This document shows, one piece after another, positions 1 to 10,498 of a stretch of 64,000 nt of DNA (position 1 is its first letter; each line of letters starts with the position of its first letter). Under the pieces are notes generated by a model, which saw only the letters and a list, made by a program, of their open reading frames with translations, ran no database searches and had not been told where the DNA came from. Made by a program: the position numbers and the translations under genes. Origin of the DNA: Mesorhizobium sp. C432A (lineage in GTDB: Bacteria > Pseudomonadota > Alphaproteobacteria > Rhizobiales > Rhizobiaceae); assembly GCF_030323145.1 (NCBI RefSeq), contig NZ_CP100470.1, positions 3,017,001-3,081,000 on the forward strand. Reading direction: 5' to 3'.

Positions 1-307
1 GCGGTTCAAAATCTTGAAATGGATCTTGGATGCTTCGCTGGTTGCGCCGACAATCTTCACGCCGCAAGTAACCGAACCAACCTTCAAGAAGCCCTTCCAG
101 GCAGCACGTGGCGCGGCCATTTTGCGCTTATCCCGTTTCCAGCTAGGGCAACGCGTTTCCGTTCGAATTGTTCCTGCGGCGGGGGCTCGGTGCACCGTGA
201 ATGTCCGGTGGGGAAGTCCTGTCAGTCTCGACAGCCGGGCCGGCGCCTGCATCCGCAGGAACCGAAAGCGCACCATGAACATTGTCAGACACAGGCAGGA
301 GAGTGTC
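1..307. other. Left edge without a supported gene
   Basis: I see no gene in the first 307 bases. Open frames cross this stretch but have no recognisable protein content and no convincing ribosome binding site. It probably holds the upstream region of the small gene starting at 308. Confidence 0.5.
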
Positions 308-817
308 ATGCAAGTCGTTCGGACCGAAGTGGTGAATGCCAGGGCGCCAGACGGGCAGTCGGTTCGCCGGGTGATATTTTGCGGCGAGGGCGGCGACTGC
401 GTTACGGTGGACATGGCAAACGTCGGGATACAAGCTGAAGATGACGTGCTTGCCCGCGCAAAGGCAATCCTGGTCCAGACAGCGACCTTTGATCTCGCAG
501 CCAATGAATATGACGCGAGCAGCAACGGCAATTTCGACCAGGTCGAGATAACCTCTGCAAGCGACGGCGCCGGCGACGTATATGTCTTTGAGTATCGCGA
601 TGGCGAAACCAGCCGACGCATACCGCCGTCGAGGATGGCGAGCCTTGAGGCGGCCCGGTCCGAAGCTATCCGCTGCGCAATCGATCTTCTCGCCGACCTG
701 CAGCCTGGCACGGACGCTCTGTCCGGCTGGCTTGTGAGGGTATCCAACGAAAACGGTGAATTGCTTTACACTGTTGATGTGGCTGAGGCCGATGCAGCGC
801 GGCAGGCAGGCCAGTAA
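308..817 (+). CDS. DUF6894-like small hypothetical protein
   Basis: A 169-residue soluble protein of unknown function. The start is the ATG at 308, placed just after AGGAGA (296-301); an in-frame ATG at 275 is less well placed. The C-terminal half has the DUF6894 pattern common in rhizobia: a 'YVFEYRDGE' strand, an 'S..AARSEAIR' helix and a closing 'VRVSNENGELLYTVDV' strand. The N-terminal half has no family I recognise. No signal peptide or membrane segment is visible. Its immediate neighbour is an isochorismatase-like gene 23 bases downstream on the same strand, so co-transcription is possible. The DUF6894 match is pattern recognition and function is unknown. Confidence 0.6.
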   Translation: MQVVRTEVVNARAPDGQSVRRVIFCGEGGDCVTVDMANVGIQAEDDVLARAKAILVQTATFDLAANEYDASSNGNFDQVEITSASDGAGDVYVFEYRDGETSRRIPPSRMASLEAARSEAIRCAIDLLADLQPGTDALSGWLVRVSNENGELLYTVDVAEADAARQAGQ

Positions 818-840
818 CCCAAACCCGACGGAATCCACCA

Positions 841-1461
841 GTGGCCGCCCAAGGATTGATTCACGGACCAATAGGCGACGATGGCCTGCATCTGTGCGTC
901 GACATGCAGCGCCTGTTTGCGCCGGGTGGACCTTGGCCCGTGCCGTGGGCTGAAAAGGTGGTCCCGGCGATCGAAGAACTGGTCGCCAGACATGCCAGCC
1001 GTACCCTGTTCACGCGCTTCATTCCTGCCGCCCGCCCGGGCGAGGCGCCGGGAATGTGGGCAAACTACTATCGTCGGTGGGCGGAGGTAACCCTTTCCAA
1101 CATCGATCCGCGCCTGATCGAGCTGATGCCTCAACTTGCACGATTTGTACCGCCGGCGACGGTCGTCGACAAACATGTCTATTCGCCCTGGACCGAGGGG
1201 CGGCTCGACGCGCTGCTGAGTGGCTCCGGCGTGCGTGCGCTCGTGATCACCGGTGGCGAAACCGACGTTTGCGTTCTCGCGACCGTGCTTGGCGCCATCG
1301 ATCGTGGCTTTCGCGTCATTCTCGTCACCGATGCCATCTGCAGCTCTGCCGACCAGACCCATGACGCACTGATGGAAGTATACCATTCCCGCTTCAGTGA
1401 GCAGATTGAGGCGGCCAGCATGGCGGAGGTTTTGGAGTGTTGGCCACAACTCACTCGCTGA
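841..1461 (+). CDS. Isochorismatase-family cysteine hydrolase
   Basis: A 206-residue single-domain protein of the isochorismatase-like cysteine hydrolase fold. All three expected catalytic positions are visible: Asp21 in 'VDMQ', Lys111 in 'VVDKHVYS' and Cys144 in 'ETDVCV'. Family members hydrolyse amide or ether bonds in isochorismate, nicotinamide, ureidoacrylate and similar small molecules; the substrate here cannot be read from sequence. The GTG start at 841 lacks a clear Shine-Dalgarno, but the next candidate ATG (904) would remove the catalytic Asp, so a start at or before 841 is needed. No membrane or export signal. The pathway is not indicated by the neighbours. Confidence 0.82.
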   Translation: MAAQGLIHGPIGDDGLHLCVDMQRLFAPGGPWPVPWAEKVVPAIEELVARHASRTLFTRFIPAARPGEAPGMWANYYRRWAEVTLSNIDPRLIELMPQLARFVPPATVVDKHVYSPWTEGRLDALLSGSGVRALVITGGETDVCVLATVLGAIDRGFRVILVTDAICSSADQTHDALMEVYHSRFSEQIEAASMAEVLECWPQLTR

Positions 1462-1757
1462 TCTGGGGGGCTTCAAGTGAAAGGGCCGACAATCGTCATT
1501 CTGGTCGGGCGGACTGTTTCAGTTGGCGGACGGCACTACAGTGAACCGGAAAACGTATATGAACGGCACGATTGCCTGATCTGGTCGCTCGCGTGAATCA
1601 GTGTCTGGAAGCGTACAAAGCCTTGCAGAGCTATCGACAGCGCGGCCAACCGTCATAGAATGAACAGGATACAGCGCCGAAGACTCGATGCCGGCATCTA
1701 GCAATCTTTGCGAGACATCCGGCGCCTCTGCCGTCGGCCTTCCGCAGGGAGGATGAT
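1462..1757. other. Intergenic stretch, nothing recognised
   Basis: About 300 bases between the isochorismatase-like gene and the frameshifted small gene. I see no coding potential, repeat or strong promoter here. The last dozen bases carry a strong Shine-Dalgarno, AGGGAGG at 1746-1752, which serves the next gene. Confidence 0.45.
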
Positions 1758-2032
1758 GTGCTGAAAACCGAAGTCATTGACCTTGAAACCTATAGCGCAG
1801 TCTACGCGGTGATCTCTGGCTATCGCGCTGACGACATTATCTCGACGGCGTTTGCGGTCGATGAATCCGCGCAAGGTTTCCTGAGTGTCGCTGCGACGAC
1901 GAGGAATTGGTCGGGCTTATGGTCCATGCCATGTCCGGCAAGAAAATTGCCGTGAGCTTCGACCACCGGGTGGAACCGGTCAGGCGGCGTGCTGCGCTGC
2001 CGATCGCTTCGGAGAGCAAAGGACCGCGATAA
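1758..2032 (+). pseudogene. Frameshifted small hypothetical gene upstream of receiver
   Basis: Translation begins at GTG 1758, six bases after AGGGAGG, and reads a protein-like sequence up to about 1894. It then leaves the original frame. Shifting one base (reading from GAC at 1895) restores a coherent C-terminus containing 'LVGLMVHAMSGKKIAVSF' and ending at TAA 2030-2032, exactly abutting the TTG start of the response-regulator gene. The intact product would be about 91 residues, of no family I recognise. The simplest explanation is loss of one base near 1893-1895, inside a GAC/ACG-rich run. It may be a genuine mutation or a sequencing error. Confidence 0.6.
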
Positions 2033-2433
2033 TTGGACCACCATAGGTCCGTTGCGATTTTGGAAGACGAGGCGTTTAACGCGCTCGAACTTGAAGACAT
2101 GTTGCGCGACGCGGGGTTCGACATCGCTGGGGTCTTTTCGTCCTGCGCCGACGCGCTGGAATGGTTCAGGGGCAGTTCTCCCGACATTGTTGTCATGGAT
2201 ATCGGCCTGGCGGACGGGGATTGCGTACGAATAGCTACGTTGCTTGACGCCCGAAACATCCCCTTTGTCGTCCATTCGGCAAGCTCCGCCAATTCGGGTT
2301 TTCACGATCCGATCTTCCTTCAAGGACATGGGTCGCAAAGCCTGCCTCGCCTTCCGAGTTGCGCAACGCAATTCATGCCTCTCTGGCAATGGCAAACGGC
2401 TATGACGTGTCGTGGTCGGCTGAAGCAGGATAA
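2033..2433 (+). pseudogene. Response regulator receiver domain, frameshifted near its end
   Basis: A single-domain CheY-like receiver. From TTG 2033 it reads 'VAILEDEAFNALELEDML' and 'DIVVMDIGLADG', giving the acidic pocket and the phospho-acceptor Asp, then 'VVHSAS' (the Thr/Ser switch strand). Around 2325 the frame breaks. Reading from TGG 2329 one base earlier gives 'WVAKPASPSELRNAIHASLA', which supplies the conserved Lys-Pro and the last helix, and ends at TAA 2431-2433. A single missing base within 'CAAGG/ACATGG' explains it. The unshifted frame continues to 2452 with meaningless sequence. It lies just upstream of two hybrid kinases and could have been part of their phosphorelay. Confidence 0.75.
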
Positions 2434-2610
2434 ATCCACAACCGCATCATGAAAATCCGGCGTTCAAACCAAGGCGCAACCGTCGGCCTGGAATTCACGG
2501 CACGATGGAACAAAATTGAAGATGCCGCGTTTGGGGTCTTGCGGCGCGATCCACCATTGGCCGCGGGGGCAACTTTATCCGTATAAATCCATAGGGCTGG
2601 GAGTGGCGCT

Positions 2611-5600
2611 GTGACCGTGCAGGCATCCAAGAAGCAATTGGACCGTCGAAGCATCCTGAATTCTCTGAAAGCCTTCCGGCGCGGCGATTTCTCCGTCCGC
2701 ATCGACAATGTTTATGAAGGCCTCGATTCCGAGATAGCTGAGACTTTCAATGAGATCGCTGACCTCAACGACCAAGTGACGCGCGAGTTCGAGCGCTTGA
2801 GCCGGGTCGTCGGCAAGGAAGGGCGGATAGGCGAGCGCGGCCGGGTTCGCAATGCCACCGGCAGTTGGGAATCCAGTGTCCGTTCAGTCAATGATCTCAT
2901 AGAAGACATGGTTCAGCCAACGGCTGAGGTTGCGCGCGTTATCGGCGCCGTCGCCAAGGGCGACCTGTCGCAGACCATGATGGTCGAAATTGATGGCCGA
3001 CCGCTGCGTGGCGAATTCCTGCGCATCGGCAAGATCGTCAACACCATGGTCGGCCAGTTGGCCTCCTTCGCCTCCGAGGTGACGCGCGTGGCGCGCGAGG
3101 TCGGTACGGAAGGCAAGCTCGGCGGCCAGGCCCGGGTCAAGGGCGTCGCCGGCACGTGGAAGGATCTGACCGACAACGTCAACGCGATGGCCACGAACCT
3201 GACCGGGCAAGTGCGCAACATCGCGGAGGTTACGACCGCGGTCGCGTCGGGCGACCTGTCGAAGAAGATCACAGTCGATGTCAAGGGCGAAATCCTAGAA
3301 CTGAAGAACACCATCAACACGATGGTGGACCAGCTCAATTCCTTCGCTTCGGAAGTCACGCGCGTGGCGCGCGAGGTCGGCACTGAAGGCAAGCTTGGCG
3401 GCCAGGCGCGCGTTGAGGGTGTTGGTGGTACGTGGAAGGATCTGACCGACAATGTGAATTCCATGGCCGAGAACCTGACTGGCCAGGTGCGCAACATCGC
3501 CGAAGTGACGACCGCGGTGGCTTTGGGCGACCTGTCGAAGAAAATTACGGTGGACGTGAAGGGCGAGATTCTCGAGCTGAAATCCACGATAAACACGATG
3601 GTGGACCAGCTGAATTCATTCGCGGGCGAGGTCACGCGCGTGGCACGCGAGGTTGGCACCGAAGGCAAGCTTGGCGGCCAGGCGCAGGTGCGCGGCGTCG
3701 CCGGCACCTGGAAGGACCTCACCGACAACGTCAACTCGATGGCCGAGAACCTGACCGGTCAGGTGCGCAATATCGCCGAGGTGACCACGGCGGTCGCGTC
3801 GGGCGATCTGTCCAAGAAGATCACGGTCGCCGTGCAAGGCGAAATCCTGGAACTCAAGGACACCATCAACACGATGGTCGACCAACTGAACTCCTTTGCC
3901 TCGGAAGTGACGCGCGTGGCACGCGAGGTCGGCACCGAAGGCAAGCTGGGCGGCCAGGCAGAGGTGAGGGGCGTCGGCGGCACATGGAAGGATTTGACCG
4001 ACAACGTCAATCTCATGGCCGCCAACCTGACTGGCCAGGTTCGAAACATCGCAGAAGTCACCACCGCCGTGGCGCGCGGCGACCTGTCGAAGAAGATCAC
4101 CGTCGACGTCAAAGGCGAGATCCTGGAGCTCAAGGACACCGTCAACACGATGGTCGACCAACTGAACTCCTTCGCCTCTGAGGTCACGCGTGTGGCCCGC
4201 GAAGTGGGATCGGAAGGCAAGCTTGGTGGCCAGGCGCATGTCGAAGGCGTCGGTGGCACCTGGAAGGATCTGACCGACAACGTCAACGCCATGGCCGGCA
4301 ATTTGACGGTGCAATTGCGCGACGTGTCGAAGGTGGCAACGGCCATTGCGACCGGCGACTTGACCCAGAAGATCACCGTCGACGCGCTGGGCGAGATCTT
4401 GCAGATCAAGGACGTCATCAACACGATGGTCGACCAGCTCAATTCCTTCGCTTCGGAAGTGACGCGTGTGGCGCGCGAGGTCGGCTCCGACGGCAAGCTT
4501 GGCGGCCAGGCGCAGGTGCGGGGCATAGGCGGCACGTGGAAGGATCTGACCGAAAACGTCAACGCCATGGCAGCCAACCTGACCGGCCAGGTGCGCAACA
4601 TCGCCGAGGTGACCACCGCCGTGGCGCTCGGGGACCTTTCGAAGAAGATCACCGTCGATGTCCGCGGCGAGATCCTGGAGCTGAAGGACACCATCAACAC
4701 AATGGTGGACCAGCTCAATTCCTTCGCTTCGGAAGTCACGCGCGTGGCACGCGAGGTCGGCACGGAAGGCAAGTTGGGAGGCCAGGCGCAGGTGCGCGGC
4801 GTTGCCGGCACGTGGAAGGATCTCACAGACAATGTGAACTCGATGGCCGAGAATCTGACCGGCCAGGTGCGCAACATCGCCGAAGTCACGACCGCCGTGG
4901 CGCGCGGCGACCTGTCGAAGAAGATCACCGTCGATGTGAAGGGCGAAATCCTGGAGCTCAAGTCGACCATCAACACCATGGTGGACCAGTTGAACTCCTT
5001 CGCCGGCGAGGTCACCCGAGTCGCGCGTGAGGTTGGCACCGAGGGCAAGCTTGGTGGCCAGGCGCGCGTCGAAGGTGTTGCCGGTACCTGGAAGGACCTG
5101 ACCGACAACGTCAACCTGATGGCGACGAACTTGACCAATCAGGTGCGCGGCATCGCCGATGTCGTGACGGCGGTCGCGCAAGGCAATCTCAGGCGCAAAC
5201 TGACGGTCGACGCGAAGGGAGAGATCGCCCTGCTGGCCGACACCATCAACGGCATGATCGAGACGCTTGCCACCTTTGCCGACCAGGTGACCAACGTCGC
5301 CCGTGAGGTGGGCATCGAGGGCAAGCTCGGTGGTCAGGCGCGTGTGCCAGGTGCCGCCGGCCTCTGGCGCGACCTCACCGACAATGTCAATCAACTCGCT
5401 GCCAATCTGACCACCCAGGTGCGTGCCATCGCCGAGGTTTCGACGGCGGTGACCAAGGGCGATCTTACCCGTTCGATCAGCGTCGAAGCCTCCGGCGAGG
5501 TCGCCGCGCTGAAAGACAACATCAACGAAATGATCCGCAATCTGAAGGATCAGACGCTGAAGAATGCCGAGCAGGACTGGTTGAAGACCAATCTCGCCCG

Positions 5601-8328
5601 GTTTTCGCGCATGCTGCAAGGCGAGCGCGACCTTGCCACCGTCTCGCGGCTCATCATGTCCGAACTCGCTCCTCTGGTGAACGCCCAGTATGGGGTGTTC
5701 TACGTCACCAATCGCGACGAGGAGGAATCCTATCTTGAGCTGGCGGCTTCCTATGGCGCCGAGAGCAAAGCTGCCATCAAGCAGCGGCTTGATCTGCGAG
5801 AGGGCCTGGTTGGGCAAAGTGCCGCCGACAAGCGCGCCATCATGCTGGACAATGTGCCGCCAGAATTCCTTCGGGTCACATCTGGTCTTGGCAGCGCCTC
5901 GCCAGCCAATGTCATCATCCTGCCTGCCCTGTTCGAGGATGAAGTCAAAGCCGTCATCGAGCTCGCCTCGTTCGGCGAGTTTCGTGACACACACCAGTCG
6001 TTCCTCAACCAGCTCATGGAATCCGTCGGCATCGTTCTCAACACCATCGCTGCGACGATGCGCACGGAGGGCCTGCTCAAGCAGTCGCAACTGCTGACGT
6101 CGGAGTTGCAAGCGCGTCAAACCGAGCTGACAAAAAAGCAGGAAGAGCTGCATGCGACGAACGAGGAGCTGCAGGAAAAGGCGCAGCTGCTCGAGAACGA
6201 AAAGAAGCAGGTCGAAAACAAGAATCTCGAAATCGAGATGGCGCGACGCGCGCTGGAGGAAAAAGCCGAGCAACTGGCGCTCACGTCGAAATACAAATCC
6301 GAATTCCTGGCCAATATGAGCCACGAACTGCGCACGCCGCTCAATTCGCTGCTCATTTTGTCAAACCTGCTGGCGACCAACCAGCACGGCAACCTCAACG
6401 AAAAACAGGTAGAGTTCGCCCGCACCATCAATTCGGCAGGAACCGATCTTCTCAGCCTCATCAACGATATCCTCGATCTGTCGAAGATCGAGTCGGGCAC
6501 TGTTTCCATCGACATCAACGATATGCCGGTGACGCATCTTCGCCAGCATATGGAACGAACTTTTCGTCAGCTGGCAGCCGACAAGGGACTTGGCTTCACC
6601 ATCAAGGTCGATCCGGCGCTTCCCGACACGGTCCGCACAGATGAGAAACGCTTGCAGCAGATTGTCCTCAACCTGCTTTCCAACGCATTCAAATTCACCT
6701 CGGAAGGCGAGGTCAGCCTGAACTTCCGGGTTGAAAAGGCCGGCCGCCGCAATGGCGCGACGCAGCCGGTGAAGGCTCTCGCGATCGCCGTCACCGACAC
6801 CGGCATTGGCATTCCAGAAGACAAACAGAAGCTGATTTTCGAGGCCTTCCAGCAGGCCGACGGCACCACCAGCCGCAAGTATGGCGGCACCGGCCTTGGG
6901 CTCTCGATCAGCCGCGAGATCGCTCGCTTGCTTGGCGGCGAATTGCGGGTCGAAAGCACGCCGGGCAAGGGGTCGACATTTACCCTCATCATCCCGTTCG
7001 ACGGCCCCCGCGTGACGACAGTACAGTCGACCTTGGCTCCGGCGGCGGAGGCGGTTGCTGCGACAGCTCTGCTCAGCAGTCCGCCCTCGGCAGAGCTGAT
7101 CGACGACCGCGATTCAATCCTACCCACCGATCGGATCGTGTTGATCGTCGAAGACGATCCGACCTTTGGCGGGTTGCTGCTTGGCCTCGCCCGGTCGGCC
7201 GGGCTGAAAGGCGTTCTGTCGACTGCAGGTTCCGGCACGCTGGCATTGGCCCGCAAGCTCGTTCCCGACGCAATCACACTTGATCTCGGACTTTCGGATA
7301 TCGATGGCTGGGTGCTTTTCGATCTGCTGCGGCATGACCAGAAGACGAGGGGAATTCCTATCCATGTCATCTCGGGTGCCGAAGACATCGACAGTCTCGC
7401 ACGCAAGGGGGCGTCCAGCATTTCCACCAAGCCCGTTTCCTCGGACGAGCTGATGAAGGTGTTTCAGGATATCCACTCGAAGAAGCTCCGCGTTCAGCGC
7501 CGCGTTCTGGTCGTGGACCCTGACCCGGAGCGGCGTCTGGCTCTGGTCGAGGCAATCCGCGACGGCGTAACGTCGGTCACCGCGATCGGTCGTGTTGCGG
7601 CAAATGCAGAAGACGTTGGCCTCGCCTTCTATGATGCCGTCGTGCTCGGCTTTGGACGCTCCGCCAAGGACAACGCAAAGGCGCTGGACGAGATCACCGG
7701 CCAATTCGGCGAAGCCTTGCCGCAGCTGCTGTTCTTTACACCTCACCCGGACGCGCTTGAACAGGTACTGGCATTGAACCCGGCCTTGGCGGAAGCACCG
7801 CGGGCGGAGAACTTCGCTCAATTGGCGCTGCATATTTCGGCAACGCTGCCGGGAGAAGGTCGCCAAGAGGCCTGGGCAGGAACTGAACACAACGGCAAGT
7901 CCGATCTCGCCGGGGCGAAAGTTCTCATCGTCGACGACGACATTCGTAACATTTATTCGCTCACGAGTGTTCTGGAGACCTATGACATACAGGTTCTGCA
8001 TGCCGAGCGGGGCCGTGATGGCATCGCGCTTCTTGAACAGGCGCCCGATGTCGACGTGGCATTGATCGATATCATGATGCCGGAGATGGACGGCTACGAG
8101 ACGATGCGGCGGATTCGCGGCACACCGGCGATTGCTCATATCCCGCTGATTTCCGTCACCGCAAAGGCGATGAAGGGGGATCGGCAAAAATGTCTGGATG
8201 CCGGGGCTTCCGACTACATCGCCAAACCCGTCGATCTGGATCTCCTGCTGGCGCTGCTTCGTGTCTGGATCGGACGTGCCCGATCCCGTGTCGAGAGCCC
8301 GGAAAAAATTCTCCTGGCAGCGAACTGA
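2611..8328 (+). CDS. Giant soluble poly-HAMP hybrid histidine kinase
   Basis: A 1905-residue sensor kinase with no membrane segment or signal peptide, so probably cytoplasmic. Residues about 10-985 are a HAMP array built from a unit of 92 residues anchored by a Trp (W86, then W183 and every 92 residues to W919). A GAF-like domain (about 1004-1160) and a coiled coil (about 1164-1227) follow. The kinase core has phospho-acceptor His1238 in '[11 protein letters not shown]' and a complete HATPase ('[10 protein letters not shown]', 'DTGIGIP', 'GGTGLGLS'). Three receiver-like domains end the protein: the first with Asp1558, the second degenerate ('AVVLGFGR' replaces the Asp strand), the third with Asp1820. 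The architecture recalls fungal group III (Nik1/Os1) kinases, whose HAMP arrays govern osmotic and fungicide responses; that comparison is from family knowledge. The GTG start is weakly supported. A second hybrid kinase follows after 10 bases. Confidence 0.9.
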   Translation: MTVQASKKQLDRRSILNSLKAFRRGDFSVRIDNVYEGLDSEIAETFNEIADLNDQVTREFERLSRVVGKEGRIGERGRVRNATGSWESSVRSVNDLIEDMVQPTAEVARVIGAVAKGDLSQTMMVEIDGRPLRGEFLRIGKIVNTMVGQLASFASEVTRVAREVGTEGKLGGQARVKGVAGTWKDLTDNVNAMATNLTGQVRNIAEVTTAVASGDLSKKITVDVKGEILELKNTINTMVDQLNSFASEVTRVAREVGTEGKLGGQARVEGVGGTWKDLTDNVNSMAENLTGQVRNIAEVTTAVALGDLSKKITVDVKGEILELKSTINTMVDQLNSFAGEVTRVAREVGTEGKLGGQAQVRGVAGTWKDLTDNVNSMAENLTGQVRNIAEVTTAVASGDLSKKITVAVQGEILELKDTINTMVDQLNSFASEVTRVAREVGTEGKLGGQAEVRGVGGTWKDLTDNVNLMAANLTGQVRNIAEVTTAVARGDLSKKITVDVKGEILELKDTVNTMVDQLNSFASEVTRVAREVGSEGKLGGQAHVEGVGGTWKDLTDNVNAMAGNLTVQLRDVSKVATAIATGDLTQKITVDALGEILQIKDVINTMVDQLNSFASEVTRVAREVGSDGKLGGQAQVRGIGGTWKDLTENVNAMAANLTGQVRNIAEVTTAVALGDLSKKITVDVRGEILELKDTINTMVDQLNSFASEVTRVAREVGTEGKLGGQAQVRGVAGTWKDLTDNVNSMAENLTGQVRNIAEVTTAVARGDLSKKITVDVKGEILELKSTINTMVDQLNSFAGEVTRVAREVGTEGKLGGQARVEGVAGTWKDLTDNVNLMATNLTNQVRGIADVVTAVAQGNLRRKLTVDAKGEIALLADTINGMIETLATFADQVTNVAREVGIEGKLGGQARVPGAAGLWRDLTDNVNQLAANLTTQVRAIAEVSTAVTKGDLTRSISVEASGEVAALKDNINEMIRNLKDQTLKNAEQDWLKTNLARFSRMLQGERDLATVSRLIMSELAPLVNAQYGVFYVTNRDEEESYLELAASYGAESKAAIKQRLDLREGLVGQSAADKRAIMLDNVPPEFLRVTSGLGSASPANVIILPALFEDEVKAVIELASFGEFRDTHQSFLNQLMESVGIVLNTIAATMRTEGLLKQSQLLTSELQARQTELTKKQEELHATNEELQEKAQLLENEKKQVENKNLEIEMARRALEEKAEQLALTSKYKSEFLANMSHELRTPLNSLLILSNLLATNQHGNLNEKQVEFARTINSAGTDLLSLINDILDLSKIESGTVSIDINDMPVTHLRQHMERTFRQLAADKGLGFTIKVDPALPDTVRTDEKRLQQIVLNLLSNAFKFTSEGEVSLNFRVEKAGRRNGATQPVKALAIAVTDTGIGIPEDKQKLIFEAFQQADGTTSRKYGGTGLGLSISREIARLLGGELRVESTPGKGSTFTLIIPFDGPRVTTVQSTLAPAAEAVAATALLSSPPSAELIDDRDSILPTDRIVLIVEDDPTFGGLLLGLARSAGLKGVLSTAGSGTLALARKLVPDAITLDLGLSDIDGWVLFDLLRHDQKTRGIPIHVISGAEDIDSLARKGASSISTKPVSSDELMKVFQDIHSKKLRVQRRVLVVDPDPERRLALVEAIRDGVTSVTAIGRVAANAEDVGLAFYDAVVLGFGRSAKDNAKALDEITGQFGEALPQLLFFTPHPDALEQVLALNPALAEAPRAENFAQLALHISATLPGEGRQEAWAGTEHNGKSDLAGAKVLIVDDDIRNIYSLTSVLETYDIQVLHAERGRDGIALLEQAPDVDVALIDIMMPEMDGYETMRRIRGTPAIAHIPLISVTAKAMKGDRQKCLDAGASDYIAKPVDLDLLLALLRVWIGRARSRVESPEKILLAAN
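3049..5541 (+). repeat. Tandem 276-bp repeats encoding the HAMP array
   Basis: Nine in-frame units start at 3154, 3430, 3706, 3982, 4258, 4534, 4810, 5086 and 5362, each exactly 276 bp apart. They are marked in protein by '[10 protein letters not shown]' and '[12 protein letters not shown]'. Units are very similar at DNA level; the one from about 4310 to 4440 ('[17 protein letters not shown]') and the last two are diverged. A looser tenth unit lies upstream (Trp86). Long open frames on the opposite strand through here are by-products of the repeat. Confidence 0.93.
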
Positions 8329-8338
8329 CGGCCGTTCG

Positions 8339-10414
8339 ATGCAAAAGCTGGCAAGAAACAGGGTAAGGAAACTTGAGGTGGCAGCTCTTGCCGAAGGGCC
8401 GGCAAGAGCCCGTATCCTGGCGGTGGACGACGATGAGCGCAATCTGCTGGCGATCAGCGAAGTGCTCGCGACTATCGGAGAGGTCATCTGCGCCCAATCG
8501 GGCGAAGAGGCTCTGCGCTTTTTGCTGAAAGAGGAGTTCGCCGTCATTCTCCTGGATGTCCTCATGCCAGGGTTGGACGGGTATGAAACGGCCGCACTTA
8601 TCCGCCAGCGCGAGCAATCCAAGCGCACCCCAATCATCTTCTTGACCGCCATCAACAAGGAGGATGCGCATATGCTGCGCGGCTATGATGCCGGCGCGGT
8701 CGACTATGTGTTCAAGCCATTCGATCCGATCATGCTGCGTTCGAAAGTCGCGGTTTTCGTCGAACTCCACGAGAAGACGCTCGAGATCCAGCGCAAGGCG
8801 GAGGTCGAGCAGGGACTATTGGCGCAGGCGTTGCAGGCGCACAAGGACAAGCTTCAGGCCGAACGCGCGCTGCGCAGCGCCGAGCAACGGCAGGATGCCA
8901 TCCTGAATTCGTTGCCGGTCTGCTTTCATGCTCGGGCAGCCGAGCCACCCTTCGCGGCGCGCTTTGTTACGGAGGGCGTCGAGCGCTTGACCGGCTTTGC
9001 GCCTGAATACCTGACATCGGATCCGGAGTTCGGTCTCAACCGCGTTCATCCCGACGACCTGCCGCGATTGAAGCAAGCGCTGCTGGCGGCCAAAACCACC
9101 GGCTCCTATACGTGCGAGTTCCGCTGGCATTGCGCCAATGGCGAGTATCGCATTTTTCTCGACCAGGGCGTGATGTCGGACGGGTCAGATGGCCGTGAAC
9201 CGGAAATTATCGGCACATTGCTTGACATCACGGAGCGGCGCGGTCTTGAGGATCAGCTGCTTCAATCCCAGCGCATCGACGCTATCGGCAAGCTAACCGG
9301 CGGCCTGGCGCATGATTTCAACAACCTGCTCGCCGCAATTCTCAGTGGGTTAGGGCTGCTTGAACGCCGGGCTACGTTGGATGATCAGGCGCAACAGGTA
9401 CTCGACCTGACGCGGCGTTCTGCAAAACAAGGCGCTGACCTTGTCGCGCGAATGCTGGCATTCTCGCGGCGCCAGACCCTGAAGCCGGAAGCGGTGCGCC
9501 TTGCTGCGCTGGGCGACACGATGAACGGATTGGTGGCGCCCGTGCTGGGGGGGTTGATCCGTTTCGACTGGCAGATCGATGACACGATCTGGCCGGTGCA
9601 TGTCGATGCAGGCCAACTTGAATTGGCCTTGATGAATCTGGTTTTCAACGCGCGTGACGCCATGCCCTCTGGCGGGACAATAACCGTGCATGCGCAGAAT
9701 CGATCGATCGGGACGCCAACAGAGGATATTCCGCCGGGCGACTATGTCATGATCGCCGTCAAGGACACCGGATCCGGCATACCCCCCGATCTTGTCGCCA
9801 AGGTCGTCGAACCGTTCTTCACCACCAAGCCGGTCGGTAAGGGAACGGGCCTCGGCCTCAGCACGGTCTACGGCTTCATGAAGCAGTCAGGTGGGACACT
9901 TCGCATAGAAAGCGTCGTCAACCGCGGAACTACCATGCAACTCTGGCTGCCACGATCGACCGAACAGCCGGTCGATCCTGTGGTGGAACCCGACATTGAA
10001 CGAGCGTTCGCCGATGCCGGGATGGAGCACCCATCAATCCTCCTGATCGACGACAGCCATGTTTTGCGGCAATTGACCGCCGAGTCCCTTCGCCAGCGTG
10101 GTTTCGAGGTGACCTGCGCGGGAGGAGGGGCGGAGGCGCTGGCCATGATGGAGCGCACTCCCGACGAGTTCGACGTCATTATCACCGATTTCGCCATGCC
10201 ACTCGTATCCGGCGTCGACGTGATCCGCTTCGCGCGCAATTTGCGCTCGGACTGGCCAGCGGTCATGATCACGGGCTATGCCGATGCCCGGGAGATTGCC
10301 GATCGGCCAGCCGACGTGCCCTTGCTCGGCAAGCCCTTCCGGGACGAGGATCTGTTCGAAGCGATTTTCCTCGCGATAGAGAATGCGGCCCCCCAAAGGA
10401 TCAAAACCGGCTAG
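8339..10414 (+). CDS. Hybrid histidine kinase with receivers at both ends and PAS
   Basis: A 691-residue cytoplasmic hybrid kinase when started at ATG 8339, ten bases after the giant kinase. An in-frame GTG at 8288 would overlap the upstream gene. Domains in order: receiver (about 24-140, Asp73 in 'VILLDVLMPG'); helical linker; PAS fold (about 185-300); histidine kinase with His325 in 'GLAHDFNNLL' and a HATPase ('NLVFNARDAM', 'DTGSGIP', 'GTGLGLSTVYG'); and a C-terminal receiver (Asp617 in 'VIITDFAMP', with 'LGKPF'). The HDFNNLL box is the H-box of the large HisKA group that often carries a C-terminal receiver. Tight spacing suggests the two kinases are co-expressed and may form a phosphorelay. 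No output domain is present in either, so the final target lies elsewhere. Confidence 0.9.
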   Translation: MQKLARNRVRKLEVAALAEGPARARILAVDDDERNLLAISEVLATIGEVICAQSGEEALRFLLKEEFAVILLDVLMPGLDGYETAALIRQREQSKRTPIIFLTAINKEDAHMLRGYDAGAVDYVFKPFDPIMLRSKVAVFVELHEKTLEIQRKAEVEQGLLAQALQAHKDKLQAERALRSAEQRQDAILNSLPVCFHARAAEPPFAARFVTEGVERLTGFAPEYLTSDPEFGLNRVHPDDLPRLKQALLAAKTTGSYTCEFRWHCANGEYRIFLDQGVMSDGSDGREPEIIGTLLDITERRGLEDQLLQSQRIDAIGKLTGGLAHDFNNLLAAILSGLGLLERRATLDDQAQQVLDLTRRSAKQGADLVARMLAFSRRQTLKPEAVRLAALGDTMNGLVAPVLGGLIRFDWQIDDTIWPVHVDAGQLELALMNLVFNARDAMPSGGTITVHAQNRSIGTPTEDIPPGDYVMIAVKDTGSGIPPDLVAKVVEPFFTTKPVGKGTGLGLSTVYGFMKQSGGTLRIESVVNRGTTMQLWLPRSTEQPVDPVVEPDIERAFADAGMEHPSILLIDDSHVLRQLTAESLRQRGFEVTCAGGGAEALAMMERTPDEFDVIITDFAMPLVSGVDVIRFARNLRSDWPAVMITGYADAREIADRPADVPLLGKPFRDEDLFEAIFLAIENAAPQRIKTG

Positions 10415-10498
10415 CGCTTAGGGGTTGTCAACGGTCTGGCCACGTCGCAAAGGGCCGCATTCCTGATCGGCAATCTTGGTCATTCGCTACAGGCGGCG

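Noticed and set aside
3049..5541. Regular repeats that might be taken for a CRISPR-like or satellite array.
   Set aside because: The unit is 276 bp, in frame and coding for HAMP segments, with no spacers.
3616..6324. A 902-codon open frame on the minus strand through the HAMP repeats, and similar long reverse frames at 3759-5138.
   Set aside because: They arise from the periodic, GC-rich repeat; their translations are His/Asp- or Ser/Arg-biased and match no family, while the forward frame encodes a clear kinase.
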